Assembly: GCF_000429125.1 (NCBI RefSeq)
Contig: NZ_AUBG01000006.1
Span: forward strand, 1-64,000
Source of the DNA: Aequorivita capsosiphonis DSM 23843
Lineage (GTDB): Bacteria; Bacteroidota; Bacteroidia; Flavobacteriales; Flavobacteriaceae
Length of the DNA: 64,000 nucleotides
Direction of reading: 5' to 3'
Under the pieces are notes generated by a model. That model was given only the letters and a program-made list of their open reading frames with translations. It was not told the DNA's origin and did no database searches. Shown here piece by piece: positions 51,642-60,884 of this stretch; position 1 is the stretch's first letter, and each line of letters opens with the position of its first letter. A program made the position numbers and the translations under genes.

Positions 51642-52883
51642 TTAAGGATGATTAGCCGACATATAGGAGATTATAATTTCTGTGGCGCCCGTATTGCTGT
51701 TAACGAAATGCCCAGAAATCATTCCAGTTTTAGTCCTGAAACTGTCATTTTCAACTAGCTTTTTTAATATGGTAGAACATTCAGCAGCGTTTGATATTGA
51801 AAATAAACCTGCGAGTGATCTTAATCGTATGGCTTCTGGAAAGTCTTCATAATTATTTCCAATCACTATAGGAAGACCAAAAGTGGCAGGTTCTAAAACA
51901 TTGTGCAATCCTGTTTTCCCCATTGCGCCACCAACATAAGCAATATCTGCATAGCTGTACAATTTGCTTAAAAGCCCGATACAATCAATAATCAACACAT
52001 TATACCCAGCGATGTTTACTTCATCTTTATTAGAATGTAATATGGTTTTTTTAAGAATTTTACTTCTAAACGCATCAATCTTAGCTGCTTCAATTTTATG
52101 GGGCGCAAAGATGAATTTTACGTTCATGCGAGCCGTATTTATGTAATTTAAAAGTACAGCTTCATCTTCTGGCCAAGTGCTTCCACAGACAATACACAAT
52201 GAATTGCCTTTGAATTCTTCGGCAAACTTTAGTGTATTATCCATTTCAATTTGATGCGAGACTCGGTCAAAACGGGTATCGCCGCTCACTGTTATATTGT
52301 TGAATCCAATATTTTTTAATAATGCTTCTGAATTTTCATCTTGTACAAAAAAGTGTTCGAAAGTAGCAAGTGCTTTTCGCATAAACCCGCCATAGCTTTT
52401 AAAAAACAGTTGGTTTTCTCTAAAAACACCAGAAACTAAAATAGTTGGGATTTTTTTCTTCTGAAGTTCAAAAAGATAATTTGGCCAAAATTCATACTTT
52501 ACAAAAAGTGCGAAACTTGGATTGATGGCGGCAATAAACTTTCGTGCGTTAGACGGGGTATCCGTGGGAAGGTAAACAACGGCATCAGCCAAGGGAGTGT
52601 TTTTCTTTATTTCATAACCAGAAGGAGAAAAGAAGCTTACTACTATTTTATGATTCGGCTTTACTTTTTTTATAGCTTCCATGATTGGGACGCCTTGTTC
52701 AAATTCGCCCAAAGAGGCGCAATGAAACCAAATTGTCTCGTCGGTTGAAGCAATTTTTTCTTGTAAGGTTACAATTACAGCTTTTCTTCCGTCAACAAAA
52801 AGTTTTATTTTTTTGCTGAATAACGCTACAATTCTCAATCCGAAGGAAGCTATGTGAATTAGAAAATTGTAGAGTGTGTGCAT
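51642..52883 (-). CDS. waaA: 3-deoxy-D-manno-octulosonic acid (Kdo) transferase
   Basis: A 413-residue GT30-type enzyme starting at ATG 52883. An N-terminal membrane anchor (LYNFLIHIASFGLRIVALFSKK) leads into the GT-B fold. Key strings are IWFHCASLGEFEQGVPI, PTDTPSNARKFI, VKYEFWPNYL and the C-terminal sugar-donor region GGAMGKTGLHNVLEPATFGLP. It adds Kdo to lipid IVA in lipopolysaccharide synthesis. The leader would be only three nt if the TATTTTTG box at 52897 to 52890 is used. Divergent from the DegT-aminotransferase/galE pair. Confidence 0.92.
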   Translation of the reverse strand: MHTLYNFLIHIASFGLRIVALFSKKIKLFVDGRKAVIVTLQEKIASTDETIWFHCASLGEFEQGVPIMEAIKKVKPNHKIVVSFFSPSGYEIKKNTPLADAVVYLPTDTPSNARKFIAAINPSFALFVKYEFWPNYLFELQKKKIPTILVSGVFRENQLFFKSYGGFMRKALATFEHFFVQDENSEALLKNIGFNNITVSGDTRFDRVSHQIEMDNTLKFAEEFKGNSLCIVCGSTWPEDEAVLLNYINTARMNVKFIFAPHKIEAAKIDAFRSKILKKTILHSNKDEVNIAGYNVLIIDCIGLLSKLYSYADIAYVGGAMGKTGLHNVLEPATFGLPIVIGNNYEDFPEAIRLRSLAGLFSISNAAECSTILKKLVENDSFRTKTGMISGHFVNSNTGATEIIISYMSANHP

Positions 52884-53073
52884 ATTGAACAAAAATACTA
52901 AATTCAGTGGTCAGTATTTCCGTTTTCTGTAATCTGTTTTAGCACCTTGCAATAGATGAATTTTCTTTAAATGAAAAATTTAAGGGACTAAGTGTTTTGA
53001 GGTCGAAGTGTTTTGATTTTGCTATTGACCTTAATTGCTTTCAAAAAGTACCGAAGTCCAAGTTTCATTTTCG

Positions 53074-53081
53074 TAATTTTG
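53074..53081 (+). promoter_or_regulatory. -7 box for the DegT-type aminotransferase gene
   Basis: TAATTTTG matches TAnnTTTG; predicted start near 53085 and a 19-nt leader before ATG 53104. No -33 TTG at the ideal distance. Confidence 0.45.
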
Positions 53082-53103
53082 CACAACTTTATCCTATTCG
53101 AAT

Positions 53104-54258
53104 ATGAAGAAAATCCAAATGGTTGATCTTAAAGGTCAATATGAAAATATAAAAGAGCGTGTAAATAGCTCTATATTGAATGTTATAGAAACTACTACTT
53201 TTATAAATGGTCCCGAGGTTCACGAATTCCAAAAGGAACTTGAAGAATATTTGGATGTTAAACACGTAATTCCGTGTGCCAACGGGACGGATGCGCTTCA
53301 AATAGCGATGATGGGCTTAGGCTTGGAGCCTGGAGACGAAGTTATAACTGCCGATTTTACCTTTGCGGCAACCGTGGAAGTGATTGCACTTTTACAATTA
53401 ACGCCGGTTTTGGTTGATGTAGATTCTATAAACTTCAATATTGACGTTGAGGCGATTAAAAAAGCAATCACACCAAAAACAAAGGCGATTGTTCCTGTAC
53501 ATCTTTTTGGCCTTGCCGCCAATATGGATGAAATTATGGAAATTGCGGAAGAACACAATTTATATGTAATTGAAGATAATGCCCAGGGAATCGGTGCAGA
53601 TTATACATCAAAAGATGGCACGAAAAAGAAAACTGGAACTATTGGGCACGTTGCCTCAACTTCTTTTTTTCCATCAAAAAACTTGGGTTGTTATGGTGAT
53701 GGCGGCGCTATTTTTACCAATGATGATGATTTAGCGCATCAAATTCGAGGAATTGTAAATCACGGAATGTACGAGCGGTATCATCACGATGTTGTGGGAG
53801 TGAATAGTAGATTAGATTCTATTCAGGCTGCCGTGCTTCGTGCGAAATTACCGCATTTAGATGCATATAATACGGCTCGACAAAGAGCTGCTCAGAAATA
53901 TACCGATGCTTTTAAAGATCATAAACATATAATTACGCCAACGGGTTGCGGCAATTGTTCAGGAACCACTTTTGAGGCTTGCAATTGTCACGTTTTTCAT
54001 CAGTACACTTTAAGAATAATTAATGCAGATCGTGATGCTTTGGTGAGCTATTTATTTGAAAATGGTATTCCAAGCGGAGTATACTACCCGATTCCGCTCC
54101 ATCTTCAAAAGGCTTACAAGGATGAGCGTTATAATGAAGCGGATTTTGCAGTAACCAATCAATTGGTGAAAGAAGTAATTTCCTTGCCAATGCATACTGA
54201 ATTGGATGATGAACAGATTGATTATATCACAAAAACGGTGATTGAGTTTATTGGATAA
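53104..54258 (+). CDS. DegT/DnrJ/EryC1/StrS family sugar aminotransferase
   Basis: A 384-residue PLP enzyme of nucleotide-sugar metabolism, with ANGTDALQIAM, the catalytic Lys in FFPSKNLGCYGDGG (Lys 192), and the Arg region NSRLDSIQAAVLRAKLP. Substrates are usually 3- or 4-keto-sugars for envelope glycans. An unusual Cys cluster, CGNC and CNCH at residues 282-296, sits before the FHQYTLRI strand and looks like a metal-knuckle insertion. galE follows 44 bases on. Confidence 0.9.
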   Translation: MKKIQMVDLKGQYENIKERVNSSILNVIETTTFINGPEVHEFQKELEEYLDVKHVIPCANGTDALQIAMMGLGLEPGDEVITADFTFAATVEVIALLQLTPVLVDVDSINFNIDVEAIKKAITPKTKAIVPVHLFGLAANMDEIMEIAEEHNLYVIEDNAQGIGADYTSKDGTKKKTGTIGHVASTSFFPSKNLGCYGDGGAIFTNDDDLAHQIRGIVNHGMYERYHHDVVGVNSRLDSIQAAVLRAKLPHLDAYNTARQRAAQKYTDAFKDHKHIITPTGCGNCSGTTFEACNCHVFHQYTLRIINADRDALVSYLFENGIPSGVYYPIPLHLQKAYKDERYNEADFAVTNQLVKEVISLPMHTELDDEQIDYITKTVIEFIG

Positions 54259-54302
54259 AAATATTAATTAAAGAGATACCCGTCTCTGCGCGGGCATTAA
54301 CT

Positions 54303-55340
54303 ATGAAAAAAATACTCGTTACTGGCGGTTTGGGCTATATTGGAAGCCACACCGTTGTTGAACTTCAGAAATCAGGTTATCAAGTTATTATTGTTGATAA
54401 TCTCTCCAATTCTTCCTTAGACGTTTTGGAAGGAATTACAGATATCACCAAGACACCCCCAATTTTCGAAAGATTGGACCTTCGTTATAAATCAGACGTT
54501 TCCGATTTTTTTAAGGAACATAAAGATATCGCAGGTATTATTCATTTTGCAGCAAGTAAAGCGGTTGGTGAAAGTGTAGAAAAGCCTTTGCTTTATTATG
54601 AAAATAACTTGAACACCTTGATCTATTTGTTGCAGGAATGTAACTCTTACGGAATTGAAAACTTTATTTTCAGCTCTTCCTGCACCGTCTATGGCGAGCC
54701 TGATTCGCTTCCTATTACGGAAAATGCACCTATTAAGAAAGCCACTTCCCCTTATGGAAATACTAAACAAATAAGCGAAGAAATCCTCAAAGACACTTGT
54801 TCAGTCTCTTCTCTAAGATCCATAGCACTTCGTTATTTTAATCCAATAGGCGCTCATGAAACGGCTATAATTGGTGAACTTCCTGCTGGTGTGCCACAAA
54901 ACTTGGTGCCATTTATCACACAAACTGCTGCGGGACTTCGCAAGCAGCTATCTGTCTTTGGCGATGATTATCCCACAGAAGATGGTAGTTGTATCCGCGA
55001 TTATATTCACGTGGTAGATTTGGCGAAAGCACACGTTATTGCTTTGGAGCGATTGCTTAAAACGGATGTTTCGAATCTGCAGCACAATGAAAACTTTGAG
55101 GTTTTCAATCTCGGTACAGGTAGAGGGAGTTCTGTGTTGGAAGTTGTGAATTCTTTCGAAAAAACAACTGGCGAGAAATTGAATTATAAAATTGTAGATC
55201 GCCGGCCAGGAGATGTGATTTCAGTTTACGCTGACACCAAAAAAGCCAATGATGTTTTAGGATGGAAAGCACAGGAAACCATGGAAGATGCTTTGGCATC
55301 TGCATGGAAATGGGAGAAGAAAGTTAGAGGGATTCAGTAG
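54303..55340 (+). CDS. galE: UDP-glucose 4-epimerase
   Basis: A 345-residue extended short-chain dehydrogenase. It has the NAD loop TGGLGYIGSHT (7-17), the catalytic Ser/Thr and YGNTK (the YxxxK pair) and the downstream SALRYFNPIGAHE and GRGSSVLEVVN strings. It interconverts UDP-glucose and UDP-galactose (perhaps also the N-acetyl forms), feeding surface polysaccharide synthesis. It is 44 bases after the DegT-type gene on the same strand and likely co-transcribed. Confidence 0.94.
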   Translation: MKKILVTGGLGYIGSHTVVELQKSGYQVIIVDNLSNSSLDVLEGITDITKTPPIFERLDLRYKSDVSDFFKEHKDIAGIIHFAASKAVGESVEKPLLYYENNLNTLIYLLQECNSYGIENFIFSSSCTVYGEPDSLPITENAPIKKATSPYGNTKQISEEILKDTCSVSSLRSIALRYFNPIGAHETAIIGELPAGVPQNLVPFITQTAAGLRKQLSVFGDDYPTEDGSCIRDYIHVVDLAKAHVIALERLLKTDVSNLQHNENFEVFNLGTGRGSSVLEVVNSFEKTTGEKLNYKIVDRRPGDVISVYADTKKANDVLGWKAQETMEDALASAWKWEKKVRGIQ

Positions 55341-55536
55341 TCAGTTTTCAATAGTCAGTGACAAGTAAATTAGTACTTAGCTTTTTTATTTTTCACAACT
55401 CACAACTCAATTAACCCATGTTTAACGCTTATTTCTTGGAATTGATGCTTAGGATTTGTTTCTTTGTACCTGAATAGCACTCTGAACTTTTGCTTCAAAA
55501 TCAATATGTTGTGAGCCAAAGGGAGTCAAAAAAACA

Positions 55537-55731
55537 ATGATGAGGTTAGTTTCAGTGAAACGACAAACAAAAACAGAAAAACGATTTACAGAAAAAATGG
55601 GGATGTTCACCACAAGTGTGATCTACATAAAAAAGACATTTTTAAATGTTCCCTTTAAAACAATCCACAAATACCGGGAAACCTATTATGGTAAAGTAAA
55701 AGATTGTGTGGACTGTAGCATAAACGCATAA
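55537..55731 (+). CDS. Small conserved-looking hypothetical protein
   Basis: A 64-residue frame (ATG 55537), basic and without a signal peptide: MRLVSVKRQTKTEKRFTEKMG, then hydrophobic-aromatic YIKKTFLNVPFKTIHKYRETYYG and the tail KDCVDCSINA with a C-x2-C pair. Codon use and the compact, well-formed composition look coding. It is unannotated by any family I can name. It stands 196 bases after galE and has a terminator hairpin after it. Confidence 0.5.
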   Translation: MMRLVSVKRQTKTEKRFTEKMGMFTTSVIYIKKTFLNVPFKTIHKYRETYYGKVKDCVDCSINA

Positions 55732-55786
55732 TGGATTCAAAGTTCAATAGTCAAATGTGAAATTGAACTAATAGAATTTATAAACT

Positions 55787-55827
55787 AAAAGCATCGAATG
55801 AAATTAATCATTCGGTGCTTTTTTTAT
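55787..55827. terminator. Bidirectional terminator
   Basis: AAAGCATCGAATGA pairs with TCATTCGGTGCTTT (one G-T pair) around AATTAA, followed by T-run; A-run precedes. Serves the small ORF (plus) and the hemerythrin gene (minus). Confidence 0.75.
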
Positions 55828-55843
55828 GCTTGAATCTACCTAT

Positions 55844-56320
55844 TTACTTAGATGAAGAAGTCCAAAACTGATCTTTCCATTCATCATCATTAAAAGCTAA
55901 TTCCTGATGACTTTTCTCTATTTCCTCTAATTGTTGCGGACTCGCAATTGTTCTGATTTCATTATATAGAACACGTTCTTCAAACCCAATATAACTGCTC
56001 AATTCTTCCTCAATTTTGTTGAGTACTTTATTAAGTTCTGTAGTTTCATCAAACAATCGGTTCAGGCGTCTGTGGTTTGCTAATGCTCTTTTTACGCGTA
56101 CGTTATTATTCCCAAGAATGGGAAAGATATATTTAGTTTCTATTTCAAAATGAGGATCCAAATATTTTACCTTAAACCAATCAATGTACTTTTTGATACG
56201 TTCTTCTTCTGTTTTGTTCCTAAGTCCTTCTCTAATTCGTTCACAAAAAAGTATAACCTCATTGTGCTCTTCAATCAGTGGCGTTAGTTCCAAATGCGAT
56301 TTCTTTTTTTGTTTCTTCAT
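55844..56320 (-). CDS. Hemerythrin domain-containing protein
   Basis: A 158-residue four-helix protein. The iron-ligand His and Glu pattern is present: His in LIEEHNEVILFCERI, HFEIETKYIFPIL, NHRRLNRLFDE and the Glu run in GFEERVLYNEI. Hemerythrin-like domains bind O2 or NO at a di-iron site. A TATATTTG box at 56347 to 56340 (minus) predicts a 16-nt leader. The next gene over, on the other strand, is a cupin protein. Confidence 0.85.
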   Translation of the reverse strand: MKKQKKKSHLELTPLIEEHNEVILFCERIREGLRNKTEEERIKKYIDWFKVKYLDPHFEIETKYIFPILGNNNVRVKRALANHRRLNRLFDETTELNKVLNKIEEELSSYIGFEERVLYNEIRTIASPQQLEEIEKSHQELAFNDDEWKDQFWTSSSK

Positions 56321-56339
56321 ATTTAGTTAAGGTACTTTT

Positions 56340-56347
56340 CAAATATA
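56340..56347 (-). promoter_or_regulatory. -7 box for the hemerythrin gene
   Basis: TATATTTG on the minus strand; predicted start near 56336, 16 nt before ATG 56320. No good -33 element. Confidence 0.4.
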
Positions 56348-56466
56348 CTTAATGAGCCTTTGATTTTAGAATTAAAAGACACTCCAAATTAATTTTCTAA
56401 AGTTATAAGTAGAATCAAACTAAGAATTTTTGTGCTGAATAATAAGGTTAGTCAGTATATTTTTAC

Positions 56467-56474
56467 TAATTTTG
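56467..56474 (+). promoter_or_regulatory. -7 box for the cupin gene
   Basis: TAATTTTG; predicted start near 56478, 35 nt before ATG 56513. Confidence 0.4.
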
Positions 56475-56512
56475 AATCATTCTAAATAAGAAAATTTAAA
56501 ACTAAAATAAAT

Positions 56513-56854
56513 ATGAAATTAGCATCACTAGTAAACAATCTTGAATACAATGAAAAAAGACCAACCATCCAGGTTTTAATGGAGACGGACGCGGGAAAAG
56601 AGATTAGAATTGCATTTAAAGAAGGCCAAGTTATGAAAGAGCATAAAACGCCTTTCCCTATTGTAGTTGAAATTTTTGAAGGCGCAATTGATTTTGGAGT
56701 AAACGGAGAAACCCACAAATTGAAAAAAGGAGATCTAATAGGTCTTGAAGGTGGTGTACCACACGATTTAAAAGCACTTGAAACGAGTACCGTAAGATTA
56801 AGTTTGAATAAAGGGGATACCGCCAAACGTGTGGAAGGTGTTGTCAACCAATAG
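56513..56854 (+). CDS. Cupin domain-containing protein
   Basis: A 113-residue single-domain cupin. The barrel strands are ready to see: IRIAFKEGQVMKEHKTPFPIVVEIFEGAIDFGVNGETHKLKKGDLIGLEGGVPHDLKAL. Metal-ligand His/Glu positions appear in MKEHKTP and VPHDL. Such small cupins act as sensors or enzymes. No partner gene; near hemerythrin and OsmC genes of redox flavour. Product specificity is unknown. Confidence 0.85.
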   Translation: MKLASLVNNLEYNEKRPTIQVLMETDAGKEIRIAFKEGQVMKEHKTPFPIVVEIFEGAIDFGVNGETHKLKKGDLIGLEGGVPHDLKALETSTVRLSLNKGDTAKRVEGVVNQ

Positions 56855-57139
56855 TGAGTGCTAAAACCATTAATACCGAACAAGGCCACTGGATGCTCCC
56901 CAAAAAAGAGAGTCCTAGGCCTTGCGGTAATTAACTCACTGCTAAATTAGTTCAAGGAATTCAAGTCTAAACGTAAAGATGTTTTAGACCCTGAATTCAA
57001 AAAATCGTATCTGTTGTAATTCGTGTACATACAATAGACAGTCTGCGCTATAATAGCAGAAAAGGTATAATTAGCAGGTCGCTTTAGATCTGAGGAAAAA
57101 ATTATAAACAACAAAATTATTTTAATAAACTACATTTAT

Positions 57140-57559
57140 ATGAAACGTACAGCAAATGCCGTATGGAGCGGCTCCCTAAAAGAAGGAACAGGAAAAATAA
57201 CTACTCAAAGTAAAGTTTTAAACGAGAACGAATATTGCTTTAAATCCCGTTTTGGCGATGGCAAGGCTACTAACCCTGACGAATTGCTTGCGGCTGCGCA
57301 TGCAGGATGTTTTGCAATGGCGCTTAGCCTTATTCTAGGGAAAGAAGGTTATACACCAGATACTTTAGATGTAACCTCAGAAGTCACAATGGATGCGGAT
57401 AAACTGGAACTTACTGGTTCACATTTAACGCTAAAAGCTCGTATTCCTAATATCAGTAAAGACAAGTTTATGGAATGCGCAAACGCGGCTAAAGAAAACT
57501 GCCCCGTGAGTAAAGCTCTAAGCTTGAACATAACTATGGACGCCACATTACTTTCATAG
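57140..57559 (+). CDS. OsmC/Ohr family peroxiredoxin-like protein
   Basis: A 139-residue protein with the two redox Cys of the family: [10 protein letters not shown] (first) and [10 protein letters not shown] (second). The start [20 protein letters not shown] is typical of OsmC. Members reduce organic hydroperoxides using thiols. A single gene; the preceding 285 bases contain only an imperfect CAAGGCC/GGCCTTG hairpin near 56881-56934. Confidence 0.9.
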   Translation: MKRTANAVWSGSLKEGTGKITTQSKVLNENEYCFKSRFGDGKATNPDELLAAAHAGCFAMALSLILGKEGYTPDTLDVTSEVTMDADKLELTGSHLTLKARIPNISKDKFMECANAAKENCPVSKALSLNITMDATLLS

Positions 57560-57865
57560 TTTTTATAAACTTCCAGAAAGTGATTAATTAATGTTTTAGA
57601 CCTAAGAGGAAAGGACTTAAGACTAAATGACGTAGGACTAAAACCTTTTAAACAGAAGCAGTCGTTTAAATTGGATGTGTTTGGTCTATCATCTAATTAA
57701 ATTCAAAATTCTTATACTCTGCGTTCTTTGCGGCTTTGCGGTAAAAAATCATCGCGAGAGACGTAGAGTTCGTAAAGAAAAAATGTGCTTTATTTAAGGA
57801 AAGATTAAATTACCTACCTATTTCCTTATTAAATTTTAAGCAATCAAGATTTAAAATTTTAAAAA
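57560..57865. repeat. Repeat-rich gap before dsdA
   Basis: No gene. From 57600 it holds GACCTAAGAGGAAAGGACTT and GACTAAATGACGTAGGACT (kin to 24126-24170), and at 57718-57780 the GCGTTCTTTGCGGCTTTGCGG block (kin to 13366-13419). Confidence 0.55.
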
Positions 57866-59191
57866 ATGTATTCAAAAAATAAAATAGATTCATTTATAAA
57901 AGAGTCACCAATTTTAAAGGAAATTATTGACTTAAAACCTGTTGCGTGGCTCAATCCTAACAAGAAAAAAATGGCTGAAATGCCTTCATTTCCTATCAAA
58001 AAAGAGGAAATGGAAGCAGCGGAACAATTATGGCATCGCTTTGCACCATTTTTTGTAAAAGCCTTTCCTGAAACTGCAGCAACAGATGGTATTCTTGAAT
58101 CTCCGCTAAAGGAAATTCAAAAGATGAAAACGCTTTTAAACCAAGAAAGTTCTATGATGCAAGGACGCCTCTTTTTAAAATGCGACAATGCCCTTCCTTT
58201 TGCTGGTTCCATTAAGGCAAGGGGAGGGTTTTTTGAAGTTCTTCATTATGCCGAACAACTTGCATTAAACGCGGGTATACTGAAAAAGGATGATGATTAC
58301 AGCATCTTAACTAGTGATCAATTCAGAAAATTCTTCAGCAAGTATAAAATCGGTGTGGGCTCAACAGGAAATCTTGGTTTAAGTATTGGGATTATTAGTG
58401 CGAAACTAGGTTTTCAAGTAACTGTTTACGTATCTGGAGATGCTAAAAAGTGGAAAAAAGATTTATTGCGTTCCAAAGGAGTTGAAGTAATCGAGTTTGA
58501 AGGCGATTTTAGTAAAGCGATTCTCGCAGGAAGACAAAAAACAAACTCCGACCCAATGGGATATTTTGTGGACGATGAAAATTCCAATGAATTATTTCTG
58601 GGCTATACTGTAGGTGCAATTCGGTTAGCAAAACAATTGGAAGAGGCGAATATAAAAGTTGATGCCGAGCATCCATTGTTTGTATACTCACCTTGTGGCG
58701 TGGGAGGTTCTCCCGGAGGTACCGCTTTCGGATTAAAAAAGATTTATGGTGATAACGTACATTGCTTTTATGTGGAACCCACACATTCTCCGGCGGTTTT
58801 AACTGGATTGGTTACTGGCGAAATGAGCAACATAAGCGTTCACGATATTGGAATAGACAACAAAACCGAAGCCGATGGTTTGGCTGTTGGACGTCCTTCA
58901 AATTTTGCTACAAATATCAGTAATCACATTATTAGTGGCGAATATACTATTGAGGATGATCGACTTTTCGTCTTATTAGCGCAATTGATGGATACCGAGC
59001 AAATTTTCTTGGAACCTTCTGCAACGGCAGGATTGATTGGGCCACAAATGATTGCAAAGACCGATTATGCCGCTAAACACAATATCAATATGGAAAATGC
59101 CACTCATATTGCTTGGGCAACAGGCGGCGATTTGGTTCCCGATGAGGAACGAAAAGAGTTTTATAAAAAAGGATGTAGTTCCTTAGTTTAG
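57866..59191 (+). CDS. dsdA: D-serine ammonia-lyase
   Basis: A 441-residue PLP enzyme. The aldimine Lys lies in PFAGSIKARGG, and the Gly-rich phosphate-binding loop is SPCGVGGSPGGTAFG. STGNLGLSIGI is the substrate loop. Length and motif order match the E. coli dsdA product (about 442). It deaminates D-serine to pyruvate. No dsdC- or dsdX-type partner is near. A strong bidirectional terminator follows. Confidence 0.93.
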   Translation: MYSKNKIDSFIKESPILKEIIDLKPVAWLNPNKKKMAEMPSFPIKKEEMEAAEQLWHRFAPFFVKAFPETAATDGILESPLKEIQKMKTLLNQESSMMQGRLFLKCDNALPFAGSIKARGGFFEVLHYAEQLALNAGILKKDDDYSILTSDQFRKFFSKYKIGVGSTGNLGLSIGIISAKLGFQVTVYVSGDAKKWKKDLLRSKGVEVIEFEGDFSKAILAGRQKTNSDPMGYFVDDENSNELFLGYTVGAIRLAKQLEEANIKVDAEHPLFVYSPCGVGGSPGGTAFGLKKIYGDNVHCFYVEPTHSPAVLTGLVTGEMSNISVHDIGIDNKTEADGLAVGRPSNFATNISNHIISGEYTIEDDRLFVLLAQLMDTEQIFLEPSATAGLIGPQMIAKTDYAAKHNINMENATHIAWATGGDLVPDEERKEFYKKGCSSLV

Positions 59192-59254
59192 AAATAGGTT
59201 TTAATCTATTCTAAATTCAAACCTATTTTTGAATTGTTTTCATTGCTACAAACT

Positions 59255-59292
59255 AAAAAGCGTCCAAGGTTATTTTCCTTCGACGCTTTTTT
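59255..59292. terminator. Bidirectional terminator between dsdA and fabD
   Basis: AAAAAGCGTC..AAGG pairs with CCTT..GACGCTTTTTT around TTATTTT; A-run and T-run on either side. Confidence 0.85.
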
Positions 59293-59322
59293 AATATTGA
59301 ATTTTGAACTCTAAACCTTGAA

Positions 59323-60204
59323 CTACGCTTCTGCTTTTTCAGTTTCTGCGGTTTTATCAATTTTCTTTACCAATCCTTGCAAAACATTTCCGGGACCAAC
59401 TTCTATAAACTTGGTTGCTCCGTCTTTAATCATATTTTGGATACTCTGTGTCCATTTTACTGGAGAAGTGAGTTGGAAGATGAGGTTTTCTTTTATTTCT
59501 GAAGGTTTTGTAACTGCAAAAGTCGAAACGTTCTGGTATATGGGACAAGCAGGAGCTGTAAACTGTGTGGCCTCAATAGCAGCGGCCAATTCTTCTCGTG
59601 CAGGCTCCATTAACGGACTGTGAAAAGCACCACCTACTGGTAAAATCAATGCACGTCTGGCACCAGCTTCTTTTAAACTTTCACAAGCTAATCCCACAGC
59701 ATCTACATCGCCGGAAATAACAAGTTGCCCAGGGCAGTTGTAATTTGCTGCAACTACAATTCCGGGAGTGTTTGCACAGATTTCTTCAACCAAATGGTCT
59801 TCCAGTCCTAAAACTGCAGCCATTGTTGATGGAGTTGCCTCGCAAGCTTTTTGCATTGCCAAAGCGCGTTTATAAACAAGCTTTAAGCCATCGCTAAAAG
59901 CCAGCGTACGATTGGCTACTAATGCCGAAATTTCTCCCAGTGAATGTCCAGCAACCATATCTGGTTTAAAATTGTTGCCCATTCCTTCCGCCAAGATGGT
60001 AGAGTGTAGAAAAATAGCGGGCTGGGTTACCTTGGTTTCTTTTAATTCATCGGCGGTGCCTTCAAACATTATTTTCGTAATGTCAAAACCTAGAACTTCG
60101 TTTGCCTGTTGAAACAACTCTTTCGCTTTTGAAGAGTTTTCATAGAGATCTTTCCCCATTCCGGTGAATTGTGCGCCCTGTCCGGGAAATATATATGCTT
60201 TCAT
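59323..60204 (-). CDS. fabD: Malonyl CoA-acyl carrier protein transacylase
   Basis: A 293-residue enzyme with the active-site GHSLGE (Ser) and the start YIFPGQGAQFTGMGKDL; His is in GGAFHSPLMEPA. It moves malonyl groups onto ACP for fatty-acid synthesis. Standalone, without other fab genes in the window, which is common in this group. Short C-terminal extension (KKIDKTAETEKAEA). Confidence 0.95.
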   Translation of the reverse strand: MKAYIFPGQGAQFTGMGKDLYENSSKAKELFQQANEVLGFDITKIMFEGTADELKETKVTQPAIFLHSTILAEGMGNNFKPDMVAGHSLGEISALVANRTLAFSDGLKLVYKRALAMQKACEATPSTMAAVLGLEDHLVEEICANTPGIVVAANYNCPGQLVISGDVDAVGLACESLKEAGARRALILPVGGAFHSPLMEPAREELAAAIEATQFTAPACPIYQNVSTFAVTKPSEIKENLIFQLTSPVKWTQSIQNMIKDGATKFIEVGPGNVLQGLVKKIDKTAETEKAEA

Positions 60205-60302
60205 CTTAGTTGATATATTTGTGAGGCCGTAAAAATAATAATAAAAATTCCCCTTTGCTAATTTATAGAAAGAGGAAAAGCGCTACATACTAGTGTAGGT
60301 TT

Positions 60303-60800
60303 TTACAAATCCATTTTGCCAGTAGTGCCTAAATCCTGGTCTTTTCCAGTTACCGCAGCAACTCCCATTTTAAATAAATTCACCAATTTTCCACCATCGG
60401 AACTCCAATAAGCAGCCTCATCGGGAGAAAATTTTATAGCTCTTATTTGTGGGTCATCTTCACCATCAAAATAGGCATTGTCCATTTTGCTATATAATGT
60501 TTTGATCGTATCTCTGTCATTTATTATTTCGGAGGAACCGTACACGCTAAGGAAATCTGAGCCGCCATCGCTAAAAAGCAACTGACAGTCTGCATCGCGA
60601 AGTATATTCTCGTTATGGTCGCTATTTACGCTGCTTAAAAACCATAAATTGCCAGATTCATCCACTCTTTTAGTGTACATGGGGGCCACGCTTAATGGCT
60701 TCTTGGTGAGATTGGTAGCAAACATGGCGATTTTTATTTTGTCCACCATTTCTCTGAATTTTTGCTTTGCTTCTACTTGGGATAAATTTTCTTTGCTCAT
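60303..60800 (-). CDS. Pyridoxamine 5'-phosphate oxidase-fold general stress protein
   Basis: A 165-residue split-barrel protein of the general-stress-protein-26 type: MFATNLTKKPLSVAPMYTKRVDESGNLWFLSS, then CQLLFSDGGSDFLSVYGSSEI, and DDPQIRAIKFSPDEAAYWSSDGGKLVNLFKM. It probably binds FMN or a related cofactor. Reaction unknown. It stands alone, between fabD and a fructosamine-kinase-like gene. Confidence 0.88.
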   Translation of the reverse strand: MSKENLSQVEAKQKFREMVDKIKIAMFATNLTKKPLSVAPMYTKRVDESGNLWFLSSVNSDHNENILRDADCQLLFSDGGSDFLSVYGSSEIINDRDTIKTLYSKMDNAYFDGEDDPQIRAIKFSPDEAAYWSSDGGKLVNLFKMGVAAVTGKDQDLGTTGKMDL

Positions 60801-60884
60801 AATCAGTTTTTTAGTTTCTCTAAAGTTAAAGCCTTTATGGAAGACGCGCCGCCAAATTATTACTAAAATAAGCCGAAGAGAATG

